Assembly (NCBI RefSeq): GCF_001424305.1
Contig: NZ_LMPD01000001.1
Location: forward strand, 744,001-808,000
DNA length: 64,000 nt
Source: Pedobacter sp. Leaf176
Lineage (GTDB): Bacteria > Bacteroidota > Bacteroidia > Sphingobacteriales > Sphingobacteriaceae
Reading direction: 5' to 3'
A program made the translations under genes and the position numbers. The notes below the pieces were generated by a model, which was not told the DNA's origin, did no database searches, and saw nothing but the letters and a program-made list of their open reading frames with translations. This document shows, in pieces, positions 26,104 through 35,279 of this stretch. The first letter of the stretch is position 1. Every line of letters starts with the position of its first letter.

Positions 26104-26874
26104 ATGCAAGAAAAGAACGACTCTAGAATCCGTAAAGTAAAAAGTATTTTGGTTACTTTGCCGAAACCTGAAACAGAAAAGTCTCCCTATTACGATTTAG
26201 CTAAAAAGCATAACCTTAAAGTAGATTTCAGATCATTTATCCATGTAGAAGGTGTGCCTGCAAGGGATTTTAGAAAGGATAAAATCAATTTAGCTGACTT
26301 TACTGCTGTTATTTTTACCAGCAGAAATGCAGCTGATCATTTTTTTAGAATTTGTGAAGAAATGCGCTATGATGTACCTGCTGATCTAAAGTATTTCTGT
26401 CTTTCTGAAACTATAGCATTGTATTTGCAAAAATATATTCAATATCGTAAACGTAAAATATTCTTTGGAAAGCAGACAGCGGCCGACCTGGCCGAAGTTC
26501 TAAAGAAACATGCTAACGAGAAATTTTTATATCCGTGTTCTGATATGGCCACGGAAGACACAATGAAATTTCTTGAAAAAAGCGGTTACAATTTCACACC
26601 CGCCGTGTTGTTCAGAACTGTAGTAAGTGATTTATCGGATCTTGCTGATGTTTTTTATGACATGATAGCATTTTTTAGTCCGTCGAGCATTCAATCTTTA
26701 TTTAAAAATTTCCCTGACTTCAAACAAAATAATACAAGAATTGCAGCGTTTGGAGTTAATACAAGTAAAGCAGTGACAGATGTGGGTTTAATCGTCGACA
26801 TCGCTGCGCCTACTCCAGGTGTACCATCAATGACTATGGCCATAGAGAATTACATTAAAGTATCTAACAAGTAG
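26104..26874 (+). CDS. hemD: Uroporphyrinogen-III synthase
   Basis: A 256-residue HemD-like protein with two similar alpha-beta lobes. Recognisable pieces are the SILVTLPKPE strand at the start, AVIFTSRNAADHFF in the first lobe, AFFSPSSIQSLFKNF in the second and the closing AAPTPGVPSMTMAIENYI. HemD closes the hydroxymethylbilane ring with D-ring inversion in tetrapyrrole synthesis. The family diverges strongly, so some Bacteroidota members may have drifted. It is co-directional with DUF4271, 13 bases after it. Confidence 0.88.
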   Translation: MQEKNDSRIRKVKSILVTLPKPETEKSPYYDLAKKHNLKVDFRSFIHVEGVPARDFRKDKINLADFTAVIFTSRNAADHFFRICEEMRYDVPADLKYFCLSETIALYLQKYIQYRKRKIFFGKQTAADLAEVLKKHANEKFLYPCSDMATEDTMKFLEKSGYNFTPAVLFRTVVSDLSDLADVFYDMIAFFSPSSIQSLFKNFPDFKQNNTRIAAFGVNTSKAVTDVGLIVDIAAPTPGVPSMTMAIENYIKVSNK

Positions 26875-27095
26875 ACAATCCTCTAAATTTATTTATGAAT
26901 AAGCAATAAATTGCAGCTTTTTGAGTTAGTGCAAGATATTGCCATTACTGTAACGAAATTATTAGGTGAATAAGATAAAAAAAGCAGTCTTAATACCCTA
27001 ATACTAAGGTTTCGTGTAAATTTTTTGATTTTGTTGATTATTTAAATCATTTTTGATAGAATTGCTAACTGTGTTTTGTACACTATAAAGATTAT

Positions 27096-28424
27096 ATGAA
27101 GAAAATCTACATTCTAGCTATAACGGCTGTATCTGTATTGCTTGCTAGTTGTGGTCATGGGGGCCAGGGCGAGTTAGTAGGCGCTTACAACCGGAAATTT
27201 AAAAATCAGCAAGTACCATTAGGTATGATTTATGTTCCACCCGGGCATACACCGTTGGGCGGATCCGATGAGGACATTACATTTTCTCAGTCTGGTCCTA
27301 GCCGCATGACAACTATTCCTGCATTTTTCATGGATCAAACTGAAATAACTAATGCAGAATATAGACAATTTACCAAATGGGTACGTGATTCTTTAGCAAT
27401 TGTTATGATGGGTTACCCCCAGCAGTATATGGTGACCAAAAAAGGTGCCGCTGCAGGTGCTCTAGGTGATGAAAAGTACATCGACTGGAAGAAAGTTGGA
27501 AATGGTTCCACCATCTGGGGAGGAAAAGGCAAGGGTGCGACAGCTGCTAACAGGAGTCAGTTAGATAACATGTATTATTCCGGTCTGGACGCTTTGCCAG
27601 GAAAGAAAGAAATTGATGTGCGTAAACTGGAGTATGTTTATGGCAACCTGAACTTTGATAAAGCTGCTTTGGGGCATAAAGATCCAAATAGTAAAAGACA
27701 GGACTATATCGATCGGTATACAGTTGCTGTTTACCCGGACACAATGGTTTGGAAGACAGATTATTCCTATTCTCAAAATGATCCGATGGTTAGAGGCTAT
27801 TTTAATCATCCATCATATGACGATTATCCAGTAGTAGGTGTGAGCTGGGAACAGAGCCAGGCTTTTGCTCATTGGCGCACTCAGCTTTATCAGGGGGTTG
27901 CATCATCCCGTAAGCTACCTGCAAATGCGCGAGCAGATTATCGGTTACCATCTGAATCTGAATTTGAATATGCTTCAAGAGGGGGCAATACCAAAACAAA
28001 ATACCCATGGGGAGGTCCTTACATAAGAAACACAAAAGGGTGTTTGCAAGCAAACTTTAAACCTGGTCGCGGTGATTATTCCAGCGATGGTGGTATCTAT
28101 ACTGTGAATGTAAATTCTTACTTCCCTAATGATTATGGTTTATATAATATGGCTGGTAACGTTGCTGAATGGACTCAAACCGCTTATAATAAATCTGCAT
28201 CACCACTTTTACATGATTTAAGTCCCAATTTTACCTATGTAGCTGGTAAAGATGATAGTAAATATTTAAAACGCAAAGTTGTTAAAGGAGGTTCATGGAA
28301 AGATACAGGCTATTTTCTTCAGAATGCTGTCTCCACATATGAATATCAAGATCAGCAGCGATCTTATATCGGTTTCAGGTGTGTATCATCTTTATACGGA
28401 ACCGATTTAAGAAACAGAAACTAA
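27096..28424 (+). CDS. gldK: T9SS ring lipoprotein GldK (PorK)
   Basis: A 442-residue lipoprotein (lipobox ending Cys19) with a formylglycine-generating-enzyme (SUMF1/FGE-sulfatase) domain, as in GldK/PorK. The FGE hallmarks include QTEITNAEYRQFTKWV, YPVVGVSWEQSQAFAHWR, YRLPSESEFEYASRGG and the ending GFRCVSS. GldK forms the periplasmic ring under the outer membrane with GldN and surrounds the T9SS translocon. It heads the gldKLMN operon, with gldL 46 bases downstream. The gap before it (26875-27095) holds its promoter but no clear consensus was identified. Confidence 0.96.
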   Translation: MKKIYILAITAVSVLLASCGHGGQGELVGAYNRKFKNQQVPLGMIYVPPGHTPLGGSDEDITFSQSGPSRMTTIPAFFMDQTEITNAEYRQFTKWVRDSLAIVMMGYPQQYMVTKKGAAAGALGDEKYIDWKKVGNGSTIWGGKGKGATAANRSQLDNMYYSGLDALPGKKEIDVRKLEYVYGNLNFDKAALGHKDPNSKRQDYIDRYTVAVYPDTMVWKTDYSYSQNDPMVRGYFNHPSYDDYPVVGVSWEQSQAFAHWRTQLYQGVASSRKLPANARADYRLPSESEFEYASRGGNTKTKYPWGGPYIRNTKGCLQANFKPGRGDYSSDGGIYTVNVNSYFPNDYGLYNMAGNVAEWTQTAYNKSASPLLHDLSPNFTYVAGKDDSKYLKRKVVKGGSWKDTGYFLQNAVSTYEYQDQQRSYIGFRCVSSLYGTDLRNRN

Positions 28425-28470
28425 ATCAACCGAACAAACTAAAACTAAAAACGAAAAACATCAAAATTTT

Positions 28471-29277
28471 ATGGCAGCAAAAAAACAACCAGGCTGGTTA
28501 CACGTAGCGATTTCATGGGGAGCAAGTATTGTAATTGTTGGGGCATTATTTAAAATTTTGCACATCGGCGGGATATTAGGTAACTACATGATAGGTATCG
28601 GTCTTGGCGTAGAGGCAATTTTATTCTTTTTGACTGGTTTCTTTCCACCAGAACCGGAACCAGCATGGGAAAGGGTTTATCCTGAATTAAGAGAAGACTT
28701 TAAAGGTGAATTGCCTGTGGCATCAGCAAGACCAGCTGCCGCAGTTTCAGCACCAACATCAGCTGCTTTAGATAAAATGTTATCTGATGCAAAAGTAGGC
28801 CCTGAATTAATCGAAAGTCTGGGTAATGGCTTGCGTACATTTGGCGATAAAGTAGCGTCAATTTCCAACGTTGCAGATGCATCATTAGCAACTAATGAGT
28901 TTACAGGGAAAGTAAAAACAGCTTCTGCAGGTTTCGACAATTTAAGCGCATCTTTTGAAAAAGCGACTGCTAATTTGAAAGCAATGGGTGAGAGCAACGT
29001 AGATTCACAGGCTTACCACGATCAGGTTAATAATTTAGCGAAAAACTTATCCGCATTAAATGCGGTATACGAATTAGAATTACAAGATTCGAGTGCCCAT
29101 TTAAAATCGATGAATAAATTTTATTCAAACTTATCACTTACTATGCAAAACTTTAACGAATCGATGGAAGATTCTAAACAGTTCAAAGAAGAAGTGAATA
29201 AGCTTGCTAAAAACTTATCGTCACTTAATGCGATTTACGGAAATATGCTGTCGGCCATGAACAGCCCACGCGTATAG
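28471..29277 (+). CDS. gldL: T9SS/gliding motor protein GldL
   Basis: A 268-residue inner-membrane protein. Two membrane helices at about residues 10-30 and 35-57 hold the motor core: Lys28, His31 and Glu48 in the GVEAILFF stretch, the conserved acidic residue of the proton channel in GldL proteins. The cytoplasmic tail is coiled-coil-like, with two copies of a LAKNLS-[AS]-LNA segment near 187 and 248. GldL with GldM makes the rotary motor that powers T9SS secretion and gliding from the proton-motive force. Confidence 0.95.
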   Translation: MAAKKQPGWLHVAISWGASIVIVGALFKILHIGGILGNYMIGIGLGVEAILFFLTGFFPPEPEPAWERVYPELREDFKGELPVASARPAAAVSAPTSAALDKMLSDAKVGPELIESLGNGLRTFGDKVASISNVADASLATNEFTGKVKTASAGFDNLSASFEKATANLKAMGESNVDSQAYHDQVNNLAKNLSALNAVYELELQDSSAHLKSMNKFYSNLSLTMQNFNESMEDSKQFKEEVNKLAKNLSSLNAIYGNMLSAMNSPRV

Positions 29278-29317
29278 TTTATTTAGTTTTTAATTTTAAA
29301 TAGAAAGCTACATAAAA

Positions 29318-30853
29318 ATGGCAGGCGGAAAAGAAACAACAAGGCAGCGGATGATCAATATCATGTATTTGGTATTGTTAGCCATGCTGGCCTTAAACGT
29401 ATCAGACACAATACTAGATGCATTCAAAAATATCAATGATAGTTTGGATACATCAAAAACAAACGTTAATACCGGCATAGATCAGCTTTTTTCTTCTTTT
29501 GAGAACTCAAAGCTTAAAGAAGAGCCAGCCCGTGCTCAACCGATTTACGATAAAGCTAAGCAGGCAAAAGCTGCAGCTGATGATTTGAATAATTACATCG
29601 AAGGTATTAAAAAGCAGTTTACTGTAGCTGGCGATGGGATTAATCCTGAAACTGGTGATTTGACTAATCGTGATAACCAGGACATTGCTCCTAATTTGAT
29701 GATTAACCAGAAAGAAGGAGAAAAACTGAAAGCAAAAATTAATGCAACCCGTGAAAAGCTGATTTCTTTATTGGATCCAAAAGACAGAGAAAGTGTTACA
29801 TTTTCTCTTGAAGCTAAAGATCCGGTAAGAAAAAGAAAAGGAAACTGGCAGGAGACATTGTTTGGTGAAGGAACACCTTTAACTGCCGCAATGACAATTT
29901 TAACCAAACTTCAGACTGATACAAAAAATGCAGAGGCTGAAGTGGTTAAAAAGCTATTCGGAAATATGGATAAGGCTGTTGTTAACATTGATAAATTTGC
30001 TGCCGTTGCTGTAGCACCCACATCATATGTGATCCAAGGGCAGCCGTATACAGCTGAAGTATTTTTAACTGCAAGCGATTCGAGATCAAACCCTGATATC
30101 GCTGTAGGTGGAAGTAAATTGTCGGTTAGGGATGGTAAAGGAACTTATACCGGCGGAACCGGCAGTGTCGGCGTTTTTAAATGGGTCGGAACTATTCGTG
30201 TTCGACAAACTGACGGGCAGGTAAAGGAATATAAAACACCTGAACAAACTTATCAGGTGGCAAAACCTTCGGCTAATGTATCGTCAGATAAAATGAATGT
30301 TATTTATGCTGGCATTCCGAATCCATTTTCGGTATCTGCAGCAGGTTTTCCTTTGGAAAGTGTAAATGCAAGCGCATCAGGTGCTTCTATGAGTAAAACA
30401 GGCGCAGGTAAATATAATGTTCTTGCCAGCGGTTCGCAGGTAGGTTCAGAGGTTTCAATTAATGTATCAGCGTCTAATGCCGGTAAAAGTGTTAGCCTTG
30501 GTTCACAGAAATTCAGGGTAAAAGCCATTCCAAAACCAACAGCCAAGGTTGGCGGAAGAGCTGGGGGCGATATCGCATCAGTGCAGTTGAAAAGTGAGTC
30601 TGAAATTGAGGCGGATTTAGACGACTTCCCATTTGATGTAAAGTTCAAAATTCAACGTTACAAATTAACAATTATAAAACCACGTTCTGATGCTATCACA
30701 ATTTCGGGTAGCGGTGGTGGATTTGCAGGTGCGGTAAGAACAGCTATAAATTCAATTACGCCAGGAACTAGGGTCTTCTTCGAAGATATTGTTTCTGTAG
30801 GTCCAGATGGCCGTCAGAATGTTTTGCCTTCGATAGCATTTTCAGTTAAATAG
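29318..30853 (+). CDS. gldM: T9SS/gliding motor protein GldM
   Basis: A 511-residue protein with a short cytoplasmic N-terminus, one membrane helix (INIMYLVLLAMLALNVSDT, about 14-32) and a long periplasmic part of four domains, the known GldM/PorM layout. The C-terminal domains touch the GldK/GldN ring. The helix is predicted to sit in the GldL pentamer and turn. The stop is followed by gldN after 7 bases, so translation is probably coupled. The length is about that of the well-studied homologues. Confidence 0.95.
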   Translation: MAGGKETTRQRMINIMYLVLLAMLALNVSDTILDAFKNINDSLDTSKTNVNTGIDQLFSSFENSKLKEEPARAQPIYDKAKQAKAAADDLNNYIEGIKKQFTVAGDGINPETGDLTNRDNQDIAPNLMINQKEGEKLKAKINATREKLISLLDPKDRESVTFSLEAKDPVRKRKGNWQETLFGEGTPLTAAMTILTKLQTDTKNAEAEVVKKLFGNMDKAVVNIDKFAAVAVAPTSYVIQGQPYTAEVFLTASDSRSNPDIAVGGSKLSVRDGKGTYTGGTGSVGVFKWVGTIRVRQTDGQVKEYKTPEQTYQVAKPSANVSSDKMNVIYAGIPNPFSVSAAGFPLESVNASASGASMSKTGAGKYNVLASGSQVGSEVSINVSASNAGKSVSLGSQKFRVKAIPKPTAKVGGRAGGDIASVQLKSESEIEADLDDFPFDVKFKIQRYKLTIIKPRSDAITISGSGGGFAGAVRTAINSITPGTRVFFEDIVSVGPDGRQNVLPSIAFSVK

Positions 30854-30860
30854 AAATAAG

Positions 30861-31754
30861 ATGAAAAGGATTTTAAGCATCGCAGTATTAGTTTTATCAA
30901 CAGGATTTGCATTCGCACAAACACCTCTTAAAAAGAAGGGTGCAGCTGTAAATACGGGTGCGCAAGTTGACAGCACTAAAAAGATAACGGCTAAGAAAAA
31001 GTTGAAAGTACCGCCGAGGGATGGTTTTTATGCCCGTAAGGATATCGATAGCACGGAAATGGTGCCTTTAGCTGATGTACGTGAAGAGGATGTGTTTTAT
31101 GCAAAGCGTATTTGGAGAGAAATTGATCTTCGTGATACGGTGAATTCACCACTTAAATCTCCTAAATCAAGATTAATCGATGTTTTAATTTCATCAGTCA
31201 AATCAGAAGAACTAACGGCTTATTCACCATTTGATACGCTAAACAATGAAGATGATGCATTTACAAACCCCTTAACTGCTGATACTGCATTGATGCAGGC
31301 TGCGGGAACTGTTGAAGTTACAGATTCCAAGGCCGGAACAGTGAAAACGGTGGCTAATGATCTAAATCCGGAATCATTCTTGAAATACAGGATTAAAGAA
31401 GACTGGATTTTTGATGTTAAACGTTCTATTTTCGAACCTCGAATTGTCGGCATAGCGCCAATGAAATTCATTGAAGCCTCCAAGCAATGGCAGCCTGTTT
31501 TTTGGATTAGTTATGACGAATTAAGACCAATTATTGCACATAAAAGATTGGTCAATACAAATAACGATGCTTCCACTTTAAGTTTTGATGACTTCTTCAT
31601 CCGCCGCTTATTCAGCAGTTATATTGTTAAGGAATCTAATCCGGGGGATAATAAACTAAGGGATATCATTACCGATCCAAGAGAAAGATTGATGGAATCC
31701 GAAAGAATTAAAAAGTCTGTTCTCGATTACGAACAAGGACTTTGGGAATATTAA
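30861..31754 (+). CDS. gldN: T9SS ring protein GldN (PorN)
   Basis: A 297-residue periplasmic protein with a signal peptide (about 1-19, ending FAFAQ). The GldN family region follows with a conserved YARKDIDSTEMVPLADVREEDVFYAKRIWREIDLRD segment (given here only to mark positions 53-90) and the C-terminal domain IFEPRIVGIAPMKFI. It completes the ring with GldK. The gene is the last of the operon; a perfect hairpin with T-run ends it 3 bases later region-wise, at 31753. Confidence 0.95.
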   Translation: MKRILSIAVLVLSTGFAFAQTPLKKKGAAVNTGAQVDSTKKITAKKKLKVPPRDGFYARKDIDSTEMVPLADVREEDVFYAKRIWREIDLRDTVNSPLKSPKSRLIDVLISSVKSEELTAYSPFDTLNNEDDAFTNPLTADTALMQAAGTVEVTDSKAGTVKTVANDLNPESFLKYRIKEDWIFDVKRSIFEPRIVGIAPMKFIEASKQWQPVFWISYDELRPIIAHKRLVNTNNDASTLSFDDFFIRRLFSSYIVKESNPGDNKLRDIITDPRERLMESERIKKSVLDYEQGLWEY

Positions 31755-31790
31755 AACAAAAAGCTTCGATTTATCGAAGCTTTTTGTTTT
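31753..31790. terminator. Bidirectional hairpin terminator, gldN / uvrC
   Basis: AAAACAAAAAGCTTCGAT (31753-31770) and its exact complement ATCGAAGCTTTTTGTTTT (31773-31790) form an 18-bp perfect stem with a 2-base gap. T-rich flanks on both strands make it a bidirectional terminator between the convergent gldN and uvrC. Confidence 0.9.
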
Positions 31791-31838
31791 TAAAATGGTC
31801 ATACTGGAAGAAATGAATAAAATTTCATAAACTATAAT

Positions 31839-33641
31839 TTAGGTCTGATTAAAATACGCCAAAAGCGTAGCAACCTGCTTTTTATTAAGTACTTCGCCCA
31901 ATTCCTTTTCTGTCGCTTCTTTTATTTTTTTAACCGATTTAAAATGAGTTAATAACCTGTCGGCCGTTGTTTTTCCTATCGCAGGAATCTGTTCCAATTC
32001 AGTCTTTAATGTTCCCTGGTCTCTTTTCTTCCTATGGAAAGTAATTCCGAAACGGTGGGCTTCATCGCGCAATTGCTGGATAATCTTTAGCGTTTCAGAT
32101 TTTTTATCCAGGTAAAGCGGATAATTGTCTCCGGGATAAAATAATTCTTCCAGTCTTTTTGCAATGCCAATTATGGTCACTTTATGTTCAATTCCGAGTA
32201 ACCTTAAACTTTTTACGGCTGACGAAAGTTGCCCTTTACCACCATCTATAATAATTAGCTGGGGTAGTGGTTGGTTTTCTTCCAGCATGCGCTTATAGCG
32301 ACGGAAAACCGCCTCTTCCATGGTTGCAAAATCATTTGGACCTTCGACAGTTTTCACATTGAAATGTCGATAATCTTTTTTAGAAGGTTTTGCGTCTTTA
32401 AAAACCACGATTGCTGACACAGGAAATTTACCCTGAAAGTTAGAGTTGTCAAAACATTCTATATGCTTAGGGAGTTGCGTTAAACGTAAATCCTTTTGCA
32501 TGGTGGCTAAAATCCTGTCGGTGCGTAAATCAGGATTTAATTTTTCATACTGATTTAGTTTTTCTTTCTTAAAGAATAAGACATTCTTTTGCGAGAGTTC
32601 TAAGAGCTTCTTTTTTTCTCCGAGTTTTGGTACAGTGAAACGCAAGCTTTCATCTTCAAGCGTTGGTTCAAAGGGAACTATAATTTCTCTGGATGTGCTA
32701 TTGAATTTTGTTCTGAAATCAAGCAATGCAAGGGTTAAAATTTCATCATCACTTTCATCTAACTGCTTTTTTACCTCAATGGTTTGTGTTTGTATGATTG
32801 TTCCGTTCATCACCTTGAGGTAATTCACAAAGGCGTAACGTTCATCCGATGCGATACTAACCACGTCGACATTGGTAATTGCACTATTAACAACCGTTGA
32901 TTTACTTTGGTATTTTTCTAATACCTGTAATCTTCTGGAATATTGGTGTGCCAATTCAAAATTTAAATCTTCTGAAGCCGTTTTGATAACGTTTTTAACA
33001 TCCCGGATAACATTACCAATCTTGCCATTTAGTATTTCCTTTATCTCGGCGATATTTTTATCATAATTACTTTCTGTTTGATAAGCCTGGCAAGGTCCTT
33101 TGCAATTGCCGATCTGATATTCAAGGCAAACTTTAAATTTCCCTTCGGAAATATTTTTCTCGTTTAGTGGTAAGGAGCATGTTCTTAACGGATAGGATTC
33201 CTTTATCAAATCTAATATGGTATGCATCATACCTATTGAACCATATGGGCCGAAATAGGTAGAGCCATCTTTAATCACCTTCCTTGTCCAGTAAATTCGG
33301 GGGAAATTTTCATTTTTGACGATAATCCAGGGATAGGTTTTATCGTCCTTTAAATTAATGTTAAACTTAGGCTGGTGCTTTTTTATAAGGCTGTTTTCCA
33401 GCAACCAGGCGTCGATTTCAGTATCAACAATAGTAAAAGTTATTTTTCTGATTTTGGAAACCAGCACCCTGGTTTTACCATTAAATTGATTTTTATCACC
33501 GTTAAAATAGGAACCAACCCGGTTACGTAAATCTTTTGCCTTTCCGATGTACATTAACTTTCCGTCAGCATCCCAATATTGATACACCCCAGGTTTATGG
33601 GGAATCGCCATCAATGCGGTCTTATGGTCGAAACTGCTCAT
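31839..33641 (-). CDS. uvrC: Excinuclease ABC subunit C
   Basis: UvrC makes the two incisions of nucleotide excision repair with UvrA and UvrB. In the 600-residue protein the GIY-YIG nuclease is at the N-terminus (GVYQYWDADGKLMYIGKAKD, about 18-37), a UvrBC helical domain lies near 210-245, the RNase-H-like nuclease has IECFDNSNFQG and LPQLIIIDGGKGQL, and helix-hairpin-helix repeats lie at the C-terminus (IPAIGKTTADRLL). Length and order are as expected. Confidence 0.96.
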   Translation of the reverse strand: MSSFDHKTALMAIPHKPGVYQYWDADGKLMYIGKAKDLRNRVGSYFNGDKNQFNGKTRVLVSKIRKITFTIVDTEIDAWLLENSLIKKHQPKFNINLKDDKTYPWIIVKNENFPRIYWTRKVIKDGSTYFGPYGSIGMMHTILDLIKESYPLRTCSLPLNEKNISEGKFKVCLEYQIGNCKGPCQAYQTESNYDKNIAEIKEILNGKIGNVIRDVKNVIKTASEDLNFELAHQYSRRLQVLEKYQSKSTVVNSAITNVDVVSIASDERYAFVNYLKVMNGTIIQTQTIEVKKQLDESDDEILTLALLDFRTKFNSTSREIIVPFEPTLEDESLRFTVPKLGEKKKLLELSQKNVLFFKKEKLNQYEKLNPDLRTDRILATMQKDLRLTQLPKHIECFDNSNFQGKFPVSAIVVFKDAKPSKKDYRHFNVKTVEGPNDFATMEEAVFRRYKRMLEENQPLPQLIIIDGGKGQLSSAVKSLRLLGIEHKVTIIGIAKRLEELFYPGDNYPLYLDKKSETLKIIQQLRDEAHRFGITFHRKKRDQGTLKTELEQIPAIGKTTADRLLTHFKSVKKIKEATEKELGEVLNKKQVATLLAYFNQT

Positions 33642-34049
33642 ATTCGCAGTAAAGATAGAAAACCAATTTCAATATGGGCTAATCTGTTAATAGAATGATT
33701 GTTTAGTACTTGGTTAGCCATTCATTGTGTTAGGTCGCAAGGTATTATCTGCAGCTAATTATTTTCTTGAGTTTCTCCTTTATGGTGATATTTAAAATAA
33801 GATACCTATGGCGTTTTATTTACCTCCAATTCGGCCTTGCGAGGATTGGCTTTTGGATAATTGTGCAGTTGTTTGTAGCTCTTAATAATCATTTTTTTAA
33901 AAAAAAGTTGAAATATAAATGATTTAAACACATCACCTATAATTTAAACATATAGCGTTTAGGAATATTTAATTTTAACATATACGTTTGGATATTACTT
34001 CGCGAGTAATAAAATAACTGATTTTTAACTCTAATTTAAACAGAAGAAA
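33642..34049. other. Gene-free stretch upstream of the small secreted gene
   Basis: No gene or RNA recognised in the first 280 bases. The last part carries two nearly identical tracts, AACATATAGCGTTTAGGA (33947-33964) and AACATATACGTTTGGA (33977-33992), that look like tandem promoter elements for the gene at 34050. The uvrC promoter should lie near 33645-33675 on the minus strand (TATCTTTA). Confidence 0.45.
33983..33990 (+). promoter_or_regulatory. -7 element for the small secreted protein gene
   Basis: TACGTTTG matches TAnnTTTG and is 60 bases before the ATG at 34050. A TTTA at 33958-33961, 21 bases upstream, may serve as -33. The upstream sister copy of the tract ends TTTAGG instead of TTTGG. 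Confidence 0.45.
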
Positions 34050-34403
34050 ATGAAAAGACTGATTTTACTATTCGGAATAATGTTTATTGCTTTTGGCGCA
34101 TTTGCATCTAGCAGTATCACAAAAAAAGCTATAAAAGGCAGCAGGTTGACTGAGTTCAGTTCGATTACATCTCATCAGGCAGTAAAGAATGTTTCTATGG
34201 CAAAAACCGGAACCAATCAAATGGATATTGGAGGGTGTACAGTGAAAATCCATTGTGAATTTGTTGTAAAAGTAAATGCTCCCGGTGTTATGAACTTTAA
34301 TTTGTTAGTGAAAAACGATTTATCTTTTACTGCAGATAATTGTATAGAAGCCGGAAAGGCGGCAGGTGCTTTTGCAGCTCAGTTAATTAAAGAACTTGCA
34401 TAA
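34050..34403 (+). CDS. Small secreted Cys-containing protein, unrecognised
   Basis: I do not recognise this 117-residue protein. It has a signal peptide (about residues 1-19, ending GAFAS), a polar middle and a C-terminal half with three Cys residues (in GGCTVKIHCEF and ADNCIEA) and an amphipathic tail. It is followed by a hairpin and then, 17 bases after it, by a GLPGLI gene and a large outer-membrane protein. This makes it a candidate cargo, ligand or precursor of the cassette, by position only. Confidence 0.65.
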   Translation: MKRLILLFGIMFIAFGAFASSSITKKAIKGSRLTEFSSITSHQAVKNVSMAKTGTNQMDIGGCTVKIHCEFVVKVNAPGVMNFNLLVKNDLSFTADNCIEAGKAAGAFAAQLIKELA

Positions 34404-34421
34404 TAATAAAGCGGATATATT

Positions 34422-34455
34422 AAAACACAAAAGCTGAATTACGCTTTTGTGTTTT
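34422..34455 (+). terminator. Hairpin between the small secreted gene and the GLPGLI gene
   Basis: AAAACACAAAAGC (34422-34434) and GCTTTTGTGTTTT (34443-34455) form a perfect 13-bp stem with an 8-base loop and a short T-run at the end. It would stop or partly stop transcripts of the 34050 gene, leaving the downstream pair at a lower level unless they have their own promoter. Confidence 0.75.
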
Positions 34456-34471
34456 ACTAAACGATGATCAA

Positions 34472-35272
34472 ATGAAAAATTTTTTTCTTATATCAATTTT
34501 CTGCCTGTTTTTTAAAGTTAGCCATGCTCAAGAAAAATTGAATAAAATAGAATATAATTATTCAATAAACGGCGATACCAGCAGCGTAGCAAATCTTTAT
34601 TTTAATAGCTCCGTATCCTTTTTTGAAATAATTAATAAAAAATTAAGGGATAGCATTGCCAGAGACAATTTAAATGACCAGTATATAATTACGGCCGTCA
34701 GGAATATTAAAATGCCATATGGGACTATTTTACGAAATGATCTGGATACTTTGTTAACAAGAACAAAATCATTTGATGATAAAACATATTTAATAAAAGA
34801 AAGTGCTGTAAAAATAGATTGGAATTTAATAAATGACCATAAAAAAATTAACGATTTAAATTGTTTAAAGGCTGAAGGCTATTTCAGGGGACGTAATTAT
34901 GTTGCCTGGTATACCCCAGACATACCAACAACCTTTGGCCCCTTAAAATTCTGGGGCTTGCCTGGGTTAATTTTAGAAATTAAAGATGATAATAATTTTG
35001 TGTTGATTAACGCCAGAAAGATTGAAATTCCAAGTAAAGAAACTGTAGATTTTAATAAATTAATGTCGAATTACGATGTGAAAATTTCTTTGCAGCAATT
35101 CGTGAAAAATCTCAAAAATGCAAACGCCTTTGGGAAACAATACATGGAAAGGATCTTATCTAAGATTCCAAAAAAAACAGGGGTTAAAGTAACGGTAAGT
35201 AATTATTCTATTTCAACAGAAATTGGCGAAGCTATAGAGCGTGTCTATGAATGGGAGCTAGATAAAAAATAA
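34472..35272 (+). CDS. GLPGLI family protein
   Basis: A 266-residue protein with a signal peptide (ending SHAQ) and the family-defining motif in FWGLPGLILEI at about residues 163-173. The family is found in Bacteroidota, is exported, and its role is not settled; members commonly sit beside TonB-receptor-type outer-membrane proteins, as here with the gene 7 bases downstream. The upstream ATG follows a hairpin. The DNA is clearly AT-richer than nearby housekeeping genes, as is the next gene. Confidence 0.92.
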   Translation: MKNFFLISIFCLFFKVSHAQEKLNKIEYNYSINGDTSSVANLYFNSSVSFFEIINKKLRDSIARDNLNDQYIITAVRNIKMPYGTILRNDLDTLLTRTKSFDDKTYLIKESAVKIDWNLINDHKKINDLNCLKAEGYFRGRNYVAWYTPDIPTTFGPLKFWGLPGLILEIKDDNNFVLINARKIEIPSKETVDFNKLMSNYDVKISLQQFVKNLKNANAFGKQYMERILSKIPKKTGVKVTVSNYSISTEIGEAIERVYEWELDKK

Positions 35273-35279
35273 TTTTATC

